DNA of 64,000 bases from Megascapheus bottae (Eukaryota > Chordata > Mammalia > Rodentia > Geomyidae). The first letter of the stretch is position 1; each line of letters opens with the position of its first letter. The stretch is taken from assembly GCA_024803745.1 (NCBI GenBank), contig JANJXV010000049.1, positions 2,772,501-2,836,500 of the forward strand. The letters are read 5' to 3'. A program made the position numbers and the translations under genes. Below are positions 42,502 to 54,470 of this stretch, piece after piece. A model generated the notes under the pieces. It worked only from the letters and a program-made list of their open reading frames with translations, was not told the DNA's origin and ran no database searches.

Positions 42502-44499
42502 AGGTAAGGTTAAGGATTTGGGTTAGGGTTAGTGTTAGGGTTAGGGTTAGGTTTTGGGTTAGGTAAGGGTAAGTGTTAGGGTTAGGGTTAGGATAAGGGT
42601 AAGCGTTAGGGTTAGGGTAGGTTTAGGGTTTAGGGTTAGTGTTAGTGTTAGGGTTAGGATTAGTGTTAGCGTTAGGGTTAGGATAAGGTTAAGAGTTATG
42701 GTTAGGGTAGGGTTAGGGTTTCGGTTTACTGTTAGTGTTAGGGTTAGGGTTAGGGTTAGGTTTAGTGTTAGGGTAAGGGTAAGTGTTAGGGTTAGGGTTA
42801 GGGTTAGGGTAATGGTAAGGGTTAGGGTTAGGGTAGGGTTAGGGGTTAGGGTTAGTGTTAGAGTTAGGGTTGGGTTAGTTTTTCGGTTCGGGTTAAGTTT
42901 ATGGTTAGGGTTAGGGTAAGGGTAAGGGTTAGGGTTAGGGTTAGGATTAAGGTTGAGGTTAGGGTTAGAGTTAGAGTAAGGGTTAGGGTTAGGGTTAGGG
43001 TACGGGTTAGGGTTGGGTTTAGGGTTAGGGTTAGCGTTAGGTTTAGGGTTATGGTAAGGGTAAGGGTTAGGGTTAGGGTTTGCGTTAGGGTAAGGTTTAG
43101 GTTTAGGGGTTTGTGTTAGTGTTAGGGTTAGGTTAAGTGTTAGGGTTAGGGTTGGTGTTAGGGTTAGGATAAGGTTTAGTGTTAGGGTTATGGTTAGGGT
43201 TAGAGTTAGGTAAGGTTTAGGATTAATGTTAGGGTTAGGGTTAGGGTTAGGGTTAGGGTTACGGTAAGTGTAAGGGTTAGGGTTAGGGTTAGGGTAAGTG
43301 TTAGGGTTTGTTTAGGGTTAGAGTTAGAGTAAGTGTTAGGGTTAGGGTTAGGGTTAGGTTTAGTGTTGGGGTTAAGGTTAAGGTTAGAGTAAGGGTTAGG
43401 GTTAGAGTTAGGTATAGGTTTACGGTTAGGGTTAGGGTTAGGGTAAGGGTATGTGTTAGGGTTAGGGTTAGGGCTAGGGTTAGGGTTAGCATAAAGGTAA
43501 GGGTAAGGGTTAGGGCGAGGGTTAGGGTTAAGGTTAGGTTTAGGGTAAGAGTAAGATTTAGGGTTAGGGTTTGGGTTAATGTTAGGGTTAGGCTAAGTGT
43601 AAGGGTTAGGGTTAGGGTTAGCGTTAGGTTTGGGTTAGGGTAAGGGTAAGGTTAAGGTTTAGGGTTAGGTTTAGGGTAAGGGTTATCGTTAGGGTTAGGG
43701 TTGGGGTTAGGGTAAGGGTAAGTATTAGGGTTAGGGTAAGGGTGAGGATTCGGGTTAGGGTTAGGGTTTGGGTTAGGATTAGGGTAAGGGTAAGGGTTAA
43801 GATTAGGGTTAGGGTTAGGGTTAGGGGTTACAGTTAGCGTTATGGGTTAGGGTTAGGGTTAGGATTATGGTTAGGTTTCGGGGAAGGGTTAGGTTAAGGG
43901 TTAGGGTTAGGGTTATGGTTTGGGGTTATGGTTAGGGATTAGGGTTAGGATTAGGGTTACTGTTAGTGTTATCTTAAGGGTTAGAGTTAGGGTTAGGGTT
44001 AGGATTAAGATAAGGGTTAAGGTTAGGGTTAAGTTTAGGGTTAAGGTAAGGGCAAGTGTTATGGTTAGGGATAGGGTTAGGTTTAGGCTAAGGGTAAGGG
44101 TTAGGGTTAGGGTTAGGTTTTTGTTTAGGGTAAAGGTAAGGGTTAGGGTTAGGGTTAGGGTTAGGGTAAGGGTTAGGGTTAGGATTAGCGTTAGGGTAAG
44201 GGTTAGGGAAAGGTAAGTGTTAGGGTTAGGGTTAGGGTTAGGATAAGGGTAAGGGTTAGGGTTAGGGTTAGCGGTTAGGGTTAGGGTCAGGGTTAGGGGT
44301 TAGGGTTAGTCTAGGGTTAGAGTAGGGTTAGGTTTAGGTAATAGTTAGGGTTAGGTTTAGGGTAAGGGTAAGGTTTAGGTTTATTGTTAGGGTTAGGGTT
44401 AAGGTTAGGGTTAGGGTAAGGGTAAAGGTTAGGTTTAGGTTAGATTGGGGGTTACGGTAAGGGTAAGGGTTAGGGTTAGGGTTAGGGTTAGAGTTAGTG

Positions 44500-45320
44500 T
44501 AAGGGTAAGGGATAGGGTTAGGGCTAGGCTTGGGGTTAGGGTTAGGGTTAGTTTTAGGGTTAGGTTTAGGGTTAGGGTTAGGGTAAGAGTAAGAGTTAGG
44601 GTTAGGGTTAGGGTTATTTTTAGGGTTAGGGTTAGGGTAAGGGTAAGGGTTAGGTTTAGGTTGAGGTTTAAGGTTGAGGTTAGGGTTAGGTTTAGGGTTA
44701 GGTTACGGGTTAGGGTTAGGGTTACGGTAAAGGTTAAGGTTAGGGTTAGGGTTAGGGTTAGGCTAAGGGTAAAGAATAGGGTTAGGGTTAGGTTAAAGGT
44801 TGAGGTTAGGGTTAGAGTTAGAGTAAGGGTTAGGTTTAGGGTTAGGGTACGGGTTAGGGTTAGGGTTAGGGTAATGTTAAGTGTTAGGCTTAGGGTTAGG
44901 GTTAGGGTACGGTTTAGGGTTAGGGTTAGGGTTGGGTTTAATTTTATGGTTAAGGTTAGGGTTAGGGTTACGGTAAGTGTAAGGGTTAGGGTTAGGGTTA
45001 GGGTTAGGGTAAGTGTTAGGGTTAGGGATATGGTTAGAGTTAGGGTAAGGGTTAGGGTTAGGGATAGGTTTAGTGTTGGGGTTAAGGTTAGGGTTAGAGT
45101 AAGGGTTACGGTTAGGGTAAGGGTTAGGTTTAGGGTTAGGTTTAGGGTCACGGTTAGGTTTAGGGTTATGGTTAAGGTAAGGGTATGTGTTAGTGTTAGG
45201 GTTAGGGTTAGGGTTGGCGTTAGAGTAAGGGTAAGGGTTAGGGTTAGGGTTAGGGTTAAGGTTAGGTTTAGGCAAAGGGTAAGGTTTAGGGTTAGGGTTA
45301 GGTTTAGGGTTGGGGTTAAG
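44500..45320 (+). repeat. S-R-M superunit, copy 2
   Basis: S is at 44613, R at 44666 (53 bases, two hexamers shorter than usual), a second TTGAGG string near 44806, GGTAATGTTAAGTGTTAGG at 44870, M1 at 45068 and M2 at 45181. S to M2 is 568 bases. The GTAATGTTAAGTG string is shared with copy 4 at an offset of exactly 12930 bases. The Val-Arg phase is open for 314 codons here only because no one-base indel falls in the copy. Confidence 0.88.
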
Positions 45321-46699
45321 TTTAAGTTTTGGGTTAGGGTAAGGGTAAGGATTAGGTTAGGGTTAGTGTTAGGTTTAGGGTTATTGTAAGGGTAAGTGTT
45401 CGGGTTAGAGTTAGGGATAGGATAAGGGTAAGGGTTAGGGTTGCGTTAGGGTTTAGGGTTAGTGTTAGGGTTAGGGTGAGCGTTAGGGTTAGTGTTAGGG
45501 TTAGGGATAGGATAAGGTAAGGGTTAGAGTTAGGGTAGTGTTAGGGTTTAGGGTTAGTGGTAGGGTTAGGGTTTGGGTTAGTGTTAGTGTTAGGGTTAGG
45601 CTAAGGGAAAGTGTTAGGGTTAGGGTTAGGGTTAGGTGTAGGGTTAGGGTTAGGGTAAGAGTAAGGGTTAGGGTTAGGGTTAGGGTAAGGGTACGGATTC
45701 AGGTTAGGGTTAGGGTTAGGGTTTGGGTTAGGGTTAGGGTAAGCATAAGGTTTAGGGTTAGGGTTTGGGTTAGGGTTAGGGGTTACGGTTAGCGTTAGGG
45801 GTTAGGGTTAGGGTTACGGTTACGGTTAGGGTTAGGGTAAGTGTTAGATTAAGGGTTAGGGTTAGGGTTAGGGTTAGGGTTAGGGTTAGGGGTTAAGGTT
45901 AGGGGTTGGGGTTAGGATTATCGTTAGTGTTCGGGTTATGTTAAGGGTTAGGGTTAGGGTTAGGGTTAGGGTTAAGGTAAGGGTTAGGGTTAGGGTTAGG
46001 ATTAGGTTTAGGTTAAGGGCAAGGTTTATGGTTAGGGTTAGGGTTAGGGTTTGGCTAAGGGGAAGGGTGAGGGTTAGGGTTAGGTTTAGGTTTAGGGTAA
46101 GGGTAAGGGTTATGGTTAGGGTTAGGGTAAGGGTTAGGGTTAGGGTTAGTGTTAGGGTAGGGGTTAGGGAAAGGGTAAGTGTTAGGGTTAGGGTCAGGGT
46201 TAGGATAAGGGTAAGGGTTAGTGTTAGGGTTAGGGTTAGCAGTTAGGGTTAGGGTTAGGGTTAGGATTAGGGGTTAGGGTTAGGGTTAGGGTAGGGTTGG
46301 GTTTAGGTAAGGGTTAGGGTTAGGTTTCTAGTAAGGGTAAGGTTTAGGGTTACTGTTACGGTTAGGGTGAAGTTTAGGGTTAGGGTAAGGGTAAGGGTTA
46401 GGTTTAGGTTTAGGTTTTGGGTTAGGGTAAGGGTAAGGGTTAGGGTTAGGGTTAGGGTTAGGGTTAGGATTAGGGTTAGGGTTAGGATAAGGGTAAGTGT
46501 TAGGGTTAGGGTTAGGGTTAGGATAAGGGTAAGGGTTAGGGTTAGGGTTAGGGGTTAGGGTTAGGGTTAGGGTTACGGTTAGGGTTAGGGTAAAGGTTAG
46601 GGTTAGGGTTAGGGTGAGGTTAAGGGTAAGGGTTAGGGTTAGCGTTAGGGTTAGGGTTAGGTTTAGGGGTTAGGGTTAGGGTTAGATTTGGTTTAGGTT
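45321..46699 (+). repeat. TTAGGG background with 40-kb-family relative
   Basis: Bases 46155-46560 resemble 40785-41170 (GGTTAGGGAAAGGGTAAGTG, GTTAGCAGTTAGGG, a GGGTTGGGTTTAGG string and GGGTGAAGTTTAGGG). No other long partner was found, and no gene is visible. Confidence 0.75.
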
Positions 46700-47420
46700 T
46701 AGGGTTAGGGTAAGAGTAAGGGTTAGGGTTGGGGTTATTTTTAGGTTTAGGGTTAGGATAAGGGTAAGGGTTAGGGTTAGGGTTCGGTTTAGGTTTAGGT
46801 TTAAGGTTGAGGTTAGGGTTATGGTTAGGGTTAGGGTAAGGGTTAGGGTTAGGTTTAGGGTAAAGTTTAGGGTTAGGGATAGGGTTAGACTAAGGGTAAG
46901 GGATAGGGTTAGGGTTAGGGTAAAGGTTGAGATTAGGGTTAGAGTTAGAGTAAGGGTTAGGGTTAGGGTTAGGGTACGTGTTAGGGTTAGGGTAAGTGTT
47001 AGGGTTAGAGTTAGGGTTAGGGTTAGTGTAAGGTTTAGGGCTAGGGTTAGGTTTAAGTTTGGGGTTAAGTTTAGGGTTAGGGTTACGGTAAGTGTAAGGG
47101 TAGGTTTAGGGTTAGGGTTAGAGTAAGTGTTAGGGTTAGGGATAGGGTTACAGTTAGGGTAAGGGTTAGCATTAGGGTTAGGTTTAGTGTTGGGTTTAAG
47201 GTTAGGGTTAGAGTAAGGGTTACGGTTAGTGTTATGGTTAGGTTTAGGGTTAGGTTTAGGGTTACATTTAGGATTAGGGTTATGGTTAGGGTAAGACTAT
47301 GTGTTAGTGTTAGGGTTAGGGTTAGGGTTAGCGTTATTGTAAGGGTAAGGGTTAGGGTTGGGGTTAGGGTTAAGGTTAGGTTTCGGGAAAGGGTAAGGTT
47401 TAGGGTTAGGGTTAGGTTTA
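46700..47420 (+). repeat. S-R-M superunit, copy 3
   Basis: S is at 46734, R at 46799 (65 bases), a second TTGAG string near 46926, M0 (GTTTAAGTTTGGGGTTAAG) at 47051, M1 at 47182 and an altered M2 (GACTATGTGTTAG) at 47296. S to M2 is 562 bases. Confidence 0.86.
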
Positions 47421-49039
47421 GGGTTAGGGTAAGGTTAAGTGTTAGGGTTAGGGTTAGGGTTAGGATAAGGGTAAGGGATAGGGTTAGGGTAGGGTTAGGG
47501 TTTAGGGTTAGTGTTAGGGTTAGGGTGAGGGTTAGGGTTAGTGTAAGAGTTAGGGTTAGGATAAGGGTAACGGTTAGGTTTGGGTAGGGTTAGGGTTTAG
47601 GGTTAGTGTTAGGGGTAGGGTTAGGGTTAGTGTTAGTGTTAGGGTTAGGCTAAGGGTAAGTGTTAGGGTTAGGGTTAGTGTTAGGTATAGGGTTAGTGTC
47701 AGTTTTAGGGTGGGGGTTAAGTTTAGGATTAGGGTTAGGGTTAGTGTAAGGGTAAGGATTCAGGTTAGGTTTTGGGTTAGGTTTAGGGTAAGGGTAAGGG
47801 TTAGGGTTAGGGTTAGGGTTAGGGGTTACGGTTAGGGGTTAGGGTTAGGGTTAGGGTTATGGTTAGGGTTAGGGTAAGGGTTAGGTTAAGGTTAGGGTTA
47901 GGGTTAGGGTTATGGGTTAGGGTTAGGGGTTAGGGTTAGGACTAGGTTTAGTGTTAGGGTTATGTTTCGTTTTAGGGTTAGGGTTAGGGTTAGGGTTAAG
48001 ATAAGAGTTAGGGTTAGGGTTAGCGTTAATGTAGGGGTTAGGAAAAGGGTAAGTGTTAGAGTTAGGGTTAGGATAAGGGTAAGGGTTAGTGTTAGGGTTA
48101 GGGTTGGGGTAGGGTTAGGTTTAGGTAAGGGTTAGGGTTAGGTTTGGGGTAAGGGTAAGGTTTAGGGTTATTGTTAGGGTTAGGGTTAAGTTTAGGGTTA
48201 GGGTAAGGGTAAGGGTTTGTATTAGGGTTAGGTTTAGGGTTAGGGTAAGGGTAAGGTTTAGGGTTAGTGTTAGGGTTAGGGTTAGGGTAAGGATTAGGTT
48301 TAGGGTTAGGGTTAGGGTTTGGGTTAGGGTAGGGGTAAGTGTTAGGGTTAGGGTTAGGGTTAGGTTAAGGGCAAGGGTTAGGGTTAGGGTTAGGGTTAGG
48401 GGTTAGGGTTAGCATTAGGGTTAGCGTTAGGGTTAGGGGTTATGGTTAGGGTTACCGTTACGGTTAGGGTTAGGGTTAGGGTAAGGGTAAGTGTTAAGGT
48501 TAGCATTAGGGTTACGGTTAGTTTTAGGGGTTAGGGTTAGAGTTAGTGTTAGGGTTAGGTTTAAGTTTAGGGTTACGGTAAGAATAAGGGTTAGGGTTAG
48601 GGATAGTGTTATTTTTAGGGTTAGTGTAAGGGTAAAGGTTAGGGTTAGGGTTACGTTTAGGTTTAGGTTTAAGGTTGAGGTTAGTGTTAGGGTTAGGGTT
48701 ACGGTTAGGGTTAGGGTAAGGGTTAGACTAAGGGTTAGGGTTAGGGTTAGGGTTAGGGGTTAGGTTAAGGGGTTAGGGTTAGGTTTAGGGTCAGGGTAAG
48801 GATAAGGGTTATGGTTATGGTTAGGTTTAGGGTTAGGATAAGGGTTAGGGTTAGGGTTAGGTTTAGGGTTAGGGTTAGTGTTATGATTAGGGTTAGGGTA
48901 AGGATTAGGGTTAGGGTTAGAGTTTGGGTTATGGTTAGGGTTAGGTTAAGGGTAAAGGTTAGGTTTAGGGTTACGGTTAGGGTTAGGATAAGGGTTTCTG
49001 TTAGGCGTTTGGGTTAGGGTTAGTGTTAGGGTTGGGTTA
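47421..49039 (+). repeat. TTAGGG background with isolated S-R pair
   Basis: An S-R pair lies at 48608/48667 (59 bases, one hexamer shorter than usual) without the following M elements. The rest is phase-broken TTAGGG variants, with a 46-kb-family remnant near 48030-48140. No gene is visible. Confidence 0.75.
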
Positions 49040-50440
49040 AGGGTTAGGGTTAGGGTTAGGATGAGGTTTAGGGTGAGGGTTAGGGTAAGAGAAAGTGTTA
49101 GGCTTAGGGATAGGTTTAGCGTTAGGGTAAGGGTAAGGGTTAGGGTTAGTGTTAGGGTTAGGTTTAGGGTTGGGTTTAAGCTTAGGGTTAGGGTTAGGGT
49201 AAGGGTAAGGTTTACTGTTAGGGTTAGGGTTAGGGTAAGGGTTAGGTTTAGGGTTAGGGTTAGGGTTAGGGTAAGCGTTAGGTGTAGGGGTAGGGTTAAG
49301 TGTTAGGGTTAGGGTAAGGGTTATGGTTATGTTTAGGGTTAGGGTGAGGGTAAGGGTTAGGGTTAGGTTTATGGATAGAGTTAGGGTTAGGGTTAGGATA
49401 AGGGTAAAGTTTAGGGTTAGGGTTAAGGTTAGGGTAAGGGTTAGATTAAGGGTTAGAGTTAGGGTTAAGTTTAGGGTTAGGGTTAGGTTTAGGGTTAGGG
49501 TTAGGTTTAGGTTTAGGGTTAGGTTTTGGGTAAGGGTAAGGGTAAGGGTTAGGGTTAGGGTTAGGGTAGGTTTATTGAAAGGGTAAGGGTTAGGGTTAGG
49601 GTTAGGATAAGGGTAAGGGTTAGGGTTAGGGTTAGGGTAAGGGATAGGTTTAGGGTTAGGTTTAAGTGTTAGGGTTAGGGTAAGGGTTAGGGTTAGGTTT
49701 AGGGTTAGTGTGAGGGTAAGGGTTAGGGTTAGGATGAGGGTTAGGGTTAGGGTTAGGGTAAGGGAAAGTGTTAGGCTTAGGAATAGGTTTAGCGTGAGGG
49801 TAATGGTAAGGGTTAGGGTTAGTGTTAGGGTTAGGTTTAAGGTTGGGGTTAAGGTTAGGGTTAGGGTTAAGGTAAGGGTAAGGTTTAGGGTTAGGGTTAG
49901 GGTAAGAGATAGGGTTAGGGTTAGGGTTAGGGTTAGGGTAAGCATTAGGTTTAGGGTTAGGGTTAAGTGTTAGGGTTAGGGTAAGGGTAAGGGTTATGGT
50001 TAGGGTTAGGGTTAGAGTTAGGGTTAGGGTAAGGGTAAGGGTTAGGGTTAGGGTTAGGGTTAGGGTAAGGGTTAGGTTAAGGGTTAGAGTTAGGGTTAAG
50101 TTTCGAGTTAGGGTTAGGGTGAGGGTTAGGGTTAGGTTTAGGGGTAGGTTTTGGGTAAGGGTAAGGGTTAATTTTAGGGTTAGGGTAAGGCTAAGGGTTA
50201 GGGTTAGGGTTACGGTAAGGTTTAGGTTTAGGGTTAGGTTTAAGTGTTAGGGTTAGGGTAAGGGTTAGGGTTAGGGTTAAGGTTAGGGTAAGGGTTAGGT
50301 TAAGAGTTAGGTTTAGGGTTAAGGTTAGTGTTAGGGCTACGGTGAGGTTTAGGGTTAGGTTTAGGTTTAGGGTTTGGGTAAGGGTAAGGGTTAGACTTAG
50401 ATTTAGGGTATGTTTATTGAAAGGGTAAGGGTGAGGGTTA
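49040..50440 (+). repeat. Approximately 670-bp tandem duplication with truncated third copy
   Basis: GAAAGTGTTAGGCTTAGG is at 49091 and 49764 (673 bases). TTAAGTGTTAGGGTTAGGG lies near 49299 and 49964, and again near 50231. GGTTTATTGAAAGGGTAAGG lies near 49567 and 50408. The third copy keeps only the second half of the unit. The GGTTTATTGAA string also occurs near 54725, next to GGTTTAGGTTTTGGGTAAGG, so part of this unit was exported to 54.7 kb. Confidence 0.86.
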
Positions 50441-51017
50441 GGGTTTGGGTAAGGGTAAGCGTTAGGGTTAGGGTTAGGGTTTGGGTAAGGGTTAGGTTTA
50501 GGGGTTATGGTTAGGGTTATGGTTAGGTTAAGGGTTAGGGTTAGGGTTAGGATAAGGGTTAGGGTTAGGGTTAGTGTTAGGGTAAGTGTTAGGGTTAGGT
50601 TTAGGCTTAGGGTTAGACTTAGGATAAGGGTTAGGGTTAGGTTTAGTGCTGGGGTTAAGGTTAGGGTTACAGTAAGGGTTAGGGTTAGGGTTAGGGTTAG
50701 GGTTTTATGGTTAGGTTTAGGGTTACGGTTAGGGTTAGTATTAGGTTTAGGGTAAGGGTATGTGTTAGGGTTAGGGGTAGGGTTAGCGTTAGTGTAAGGG
50801 TACGGGTAAGGGTTAGATTTAGGGTTAAGGTTAGGTTTAGCGTAAGGGTTATGTTTAGGTTTAGGGTTAGGATTAGGGTTGGGGTTAGGCTAAGGGTAAG
50901 GGTTAGGGTTAGGGTTAGGGTTAGGTTAGGGTTATGTTAAGGGTTAGGGTTAGGGTTAGGGTTAGGTTTAGGGTTTGGGTTAGGTTTAGGGTAAAGGTAA
51001 GGGTTAGGGTTAGGGTT

Positions 51018-51545
51018 AGTGTTAGGGGTTATAGTTAGCGTTAGGGGTTAGGGTTAGGGTTAGGGTTACTGTTAGGGTTAGGGTAAGGGTTAGGTTAAGG
51101 GTTAGTGTTGGGTTAGGGTTAGGGGTTAGGTTTAGGTTTAGGGTTAGTGTTAGGGTTAGGTTAAGGGTTAGGGTTATGGTTAGGGTTACGGTTAGGATAA
51201 GGGTTAGGGTTAGGGTTAGGTTTAGGGTTAGGGTAAGGGCAAGGGTTATGGTTATGGGTAGGGTTAGGGTTAGTCTAAGGGTAATGGTTAGGGTTAGGTA
51301 TGGGTTAGGGTTAGGTTTAGGTTTAGGGTAAGAGTAAGGGTTAGGGTTAGGGTTAGGTTTATGGTAAGGGTTAGGGTTAGGGTTACCGTTAGGGTAGGGG
51401 TTAGGGAAAGGGTAAGTGTTAGGGTTAGGGTTAGGGGTAGGATAAGGTTAAGGTTTAGGGTTAGGGTTAGGGTTAGGGGTTAGGTTTAGGGTTATGGTTA
51501 GGGTTAGGGTAAGTGTTAGGGTTAGGGTTAGGGTTAGGGTAAGGG
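51018..51545 (+). repeat. Block M, copy 1 (partners at 53226-53570 and 61498-62010)
   Basis: The block opens with GGGGTTATAGTTAGCG near 51024, then GGGTTACTGTTAGGG, GGGTTAGTGTTGGGTTAGGG, AGTCTAAGGG at 51272, GGGTAGGGGTTAGGGAAAGG near 51393 and GGGGTAGGATAAGGTTAAGG near 51434. The copy at 61.5 kb follows at an offset of about 10480 bases with only scattered differences. The copy at 53.2 kb shares the part after GGGTAAGGGC. Confidence 0.92.
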
Positions 51546-51689
51546 TAAGTGTTAACGTAAGGGATAGGGTTAGGGTTAGGTTTAGGGTTTAGGTTATGGT
51601 TAGAGTTAGGGTAAGGGTAAGGGTTAGGGTTAGGGTAAGTGTTAGTGTTAGGTTTAGGGTTAGGGTTAGGGGTTAGTGATAGGGTTAGG

Positions 51690-52420
51690 TTTAGGGATAG
51701 GTTTATGATTAGGGTTAGGTTAAGGGTAAGGATTACGGTTAGGGTTAAGGTTATTTTTATGGTTAGGGGTAGGGTAAGGGTAAGGGTTAGGGTTAGGGTT
51801 AGGTTTAGGGTTAGGTTTAAGGTTGAGGTTAGGGTTAGTGTTAGGGTTAGGGTAAGAGTTAGGGTTAGGGTTCGGGTAAGGGTTAGGGTTAGAGTTAGGG
51901 TTAGGGTTAGGCTAAGGGTACGGGATAGGGTTAGGGTTAGGATTAGGTTAAGGTTGAGGGTAGGGTTAGTGTTAGAGTAAGGGTTAGGGTTAGAGTTAGG
52001 GTATGGTTTAGGGTTAGGTTTAGGTTTAGGGTTAGAGTTAGGGTTATGGTTAGGGTTAGGGTAAGGGTTAGGGTTAGGGTTAGGGTTAGGATAAGGGTTA
52101 GTGTTAGGGTTAGGTTAATGGTAAGTGTTAGGTTATGGTTAGGGTTAGAGTTAGATTAAGGGTTGGGGTTAGGGTTAGGTTTAGTGTTTTGGTTAAGGTT
52201 AGGGTTAGAGTAAGGGTTAGGGTTAGGGTTAGGGTTAGGGTTAGGTTTAGGGTTATGGTTAGGGTTAGGGTTAGGGTTAGGGTATGGGTATGTTTTATGT
52301 TTAGGGTTAGGGTTAGGGTTAGGGTTAGCGTAAGGGTAACGGTAAGGGTTATGGTTAGGGTTAGAATTAAGGTTAGGTTTAGGGTAAGGTTAAGGTTTAG
52401 CATTAGCGTTAGGGTTAGGG
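51690..52420 (+). repeat. Diverged S-R-M superunit, copy 5 (partial)
   Basis: S is at 51750, R at 51815 (65 bases) and a second TTGAGG near 51953. An altered M1 (GTTTAGTGTTTTGGTTAAGG) is at 52179, an altered M2 (GGTATGGGTATG) near 52281 and GTTTAGCATTAGCG near 52386. The order is as in the four better copies. Confidence 0.7.
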
Positions 52421-53225
52421 TTAGGGTTAGGCTAAGGGTAAGGGTTAGGGTTAGGGTTAGGGTTAGGATTAGGGTTACGTTTAGGGTTAGGGTAAGGGTA
52501 AGGGTTAGGGTTAGGATTAGGGTTAGGGTTAGGGTAAGGGTTATGGTTATGTTTAGGGTTAGGGTTAGGGTTGGAATTAAAGTAAGGTAAGTTTTAGAGT
52601 TAGGGTTAGGATTAGGATAAGGGTAAGTGTTAGGGTTAGGGTAGGGTTAGGGGTTAGGGTTAGTGTTAGGGTTAGGGTTAGGGTTAGGGTTGGGGATAAG
52701 GTTAACGTTAGGGTTTGGGTAAGGGTAAAGATTAGGGTAAGGGTTAGGGTTTGGGTTAGGGTTAGGGTAAGTGTAAGAGTTACGGTTAGTGTTAGGGTTA
52801 GGGGTTATGGTTAAGGTTAGGTGTAGGGTTAGGGTTAGGGTTACTGTTAGGGTTAGGATAAGGGTTAGATTAAGGGTTAGGGTTAGGGTTAGCGTTAGGG
52901 GTTAGGGTTAGGGTTAGGGTTAGGATAAGGGTTAGGGTTAGGGTTAGGTATAGGGTTAGGTTAAATGTTAGGGTTAGCGGTTAGGGTTAGTGTTAGGGTG
53001 AGGGAAAGGGTTAGGGTTAGGATAAGTGTTAGTGTTAGGGTTAAGGTTAGGGTTAGGGATAGGTTTATGATTAGGGTTAGGGTTAGGGTTAGGGTTAGGA
53101 TTAGGATAAGGGTTAGATTAATATTTAGGGTTAGGGTTAGGGTTAGGGGTTAGGGTTAGGGGTGAGGGTTAGGTTTACTGTTAGGGTTAGGTTAAGGGTT
53201 AGGGTTAGGGTTAGAGTTAGGATAA

Positions 53226-53570
53226 GTGTTAGGGTTAAGGTTAGGTTTATGGGTAGGGTAAGGGCAAGGGTTATGGTTAGGGTTAGGGTTATGGTTAGGG
53301 TTAGTCTAAGGGTAAGGGATAGGGTTAGGTTTTGGGTTAGGGTTAGGTTTAGGTTTAGGTTTAGGTTAAGGGAAAGGGTTAGGGTTAGGCTTAGGGTAAG
53401 GATTAGGGTTAGGGTTAGCATTAGGGTAGGGGTTAGGGAAAGGGTAAGTGTTAGGGTTAGGGTTAGGGGTAGGATAAGGTTAAGGTTTAGGGTTAGGGTT
53501 AGGGTTAGGGGTTAGGTTTAGGGTTATGGTTAGGGTTAGGGTAAGTGTTAGGGTTAGGTTAGGGTTAGCG
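53226..53570 (+). repeat. Block M, copy 2 (partial)
   Basis: This copy has GGGTAAGGGCAAGGGTTATG, AGTCTAAGGG at 53303, GGGTAGGGGTTAGGGAAAGG near 53425 and GGGGTAGGATAAGGTTAAGG near 53466. It lacks the GGGGTTATAGTTAGCG start of copies 1 and 3. Confidence 0.85.
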
Positions 53571-54139
53571 TTAAGGTAAGTGTTAGGTTTTAGGTTAGGG
53601 TTAGGGTTAGTGTAAGTGTTAGGGTAAGTGTTAGATTAGGTTTAGGTTTAGGGTTGAGGTTATGGTTAGGGTTAGGGTTAGGGTAAGGGTAAGGGTTAGG
53701 TTTAGGGTAAGTGGTAGTGTAAGGGTTAGGGTTAGGGTTAGGGTTAGGGAGAGGTTTATGATTAGAGTTAGGGTAAGGGTAAGGATTAAGGTTAGGGTTA
53801 GGGTTATTTTTATGGTTAGGGTTAGGGTAAGCTTTAGGGTTAGGGTTAGGGTTAAGTTTAGGGTTAGGTTTAAGGTTGAGGTTAGGGTTAGTGTCAGGGT
53901 TAGGGTAAGGGTTAGGGTTAGGATTCGGGTAACGATTAAGATTAGGGTTAGGGTTAAGGTTGAGGTTAGGGTTAGGGTTAGAATAAGGGTTAGGGTTAGG
54001 GTACGGGTTAGGGTTAGGGTTAGGGTTAGGTTTAGGGTTAGGGTTAGAGTTAGGGTTAGGGTTCGGGTAAGGGTAAGGGTTAGGGTTAGGGTTAGGGTAA
54101 GGGTTAGGTTTAGGGCTTTTTGTTAGTGTTAGGGTTAGG

Positions 54140-54470
54140 TTAATGGTTAGGGTTAGGTTTGGGATTAGGGTTAGGATAAGGGTTAGTGTTAGGCTTAGGT
54201 TAATGGTAAGTGTTAGGGTTATGGTTGGGGTTAGAGGTAGGTAAGGTTTAGGGTTAGGGTTAGGGTTAGGTTTAAGTTTGGGGTTATGGTTAGGGTTAGG
54301 TTTAGGGTAAGGGTAAGAGTTAGGTTTAGGGTTAGTGTTAGGGTAAGGGTAAGGGTAAGGCTTAGGGTTAGGGTTAGGGTTAGGGTAAGATTTAGGTTTT
54401 GGGTTAGGGTTACGGTTAGAGTTAGGGTTAGGGTTAGGGTTAGGGTAATGGTTAGGTTTAGGGTAAGGGG
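54140..54470 (+). repeat. Block N, copy 1 (partner at 56060-56390; remnant at 60520-60660)
   Basis: The order of strings is GGTTAATGGTAAGTG, GGTAAGGTTTAGGG, M0 (GTTTAAGTTTGGGG) at 54269, AGAGTTAGGTTTAGGGTTAG, a GGTAAGGCTTAGGG string, GGTAAGATTTAGG and GGGTTACGGTTAGAGTTAGG. The partner is about 1.91 kb downstream, with M0 at 56182. Confidence 0.86.

Larger units (their letters stand above)
20152..49855 (+). repeat. Dispersed P-Q module family (fixed 71-bp spacing)
   Basis: P is close to GGGAAAGTGTTAGGG (position given for the last G before AAAG) and Q to GTTTAGGATTGGGGTTAAGG. Positions (P/Q) are 20152/20222, 21378/21449, 30737/30808, 33555/33620, 34199/34264, 35260/35331, 35733/35804, 36667/36738, 49091/49162 and 49764/49835. 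Seven distances are 71, one is 70, and the two copies inside the 644-bp tandem are 65. A TAGCGTTATGG or TAGCGTTAGGG string lies between P and Q in most. Confidence 0.88.

Noticed and set aside
49037..49945. 302-codon - strand open frame (Leu-Thr then Pro-Asn repeat), and similar ones at 44435-45151 and 24662-25177
   Set aside because: This is the reverse-strand shadow of the same hexamer (CTAACC or CCTAAC phase). The switch from Leu-Thr to Pro-Asn within one frame marks a one-base length change, not a protein domain boundary.
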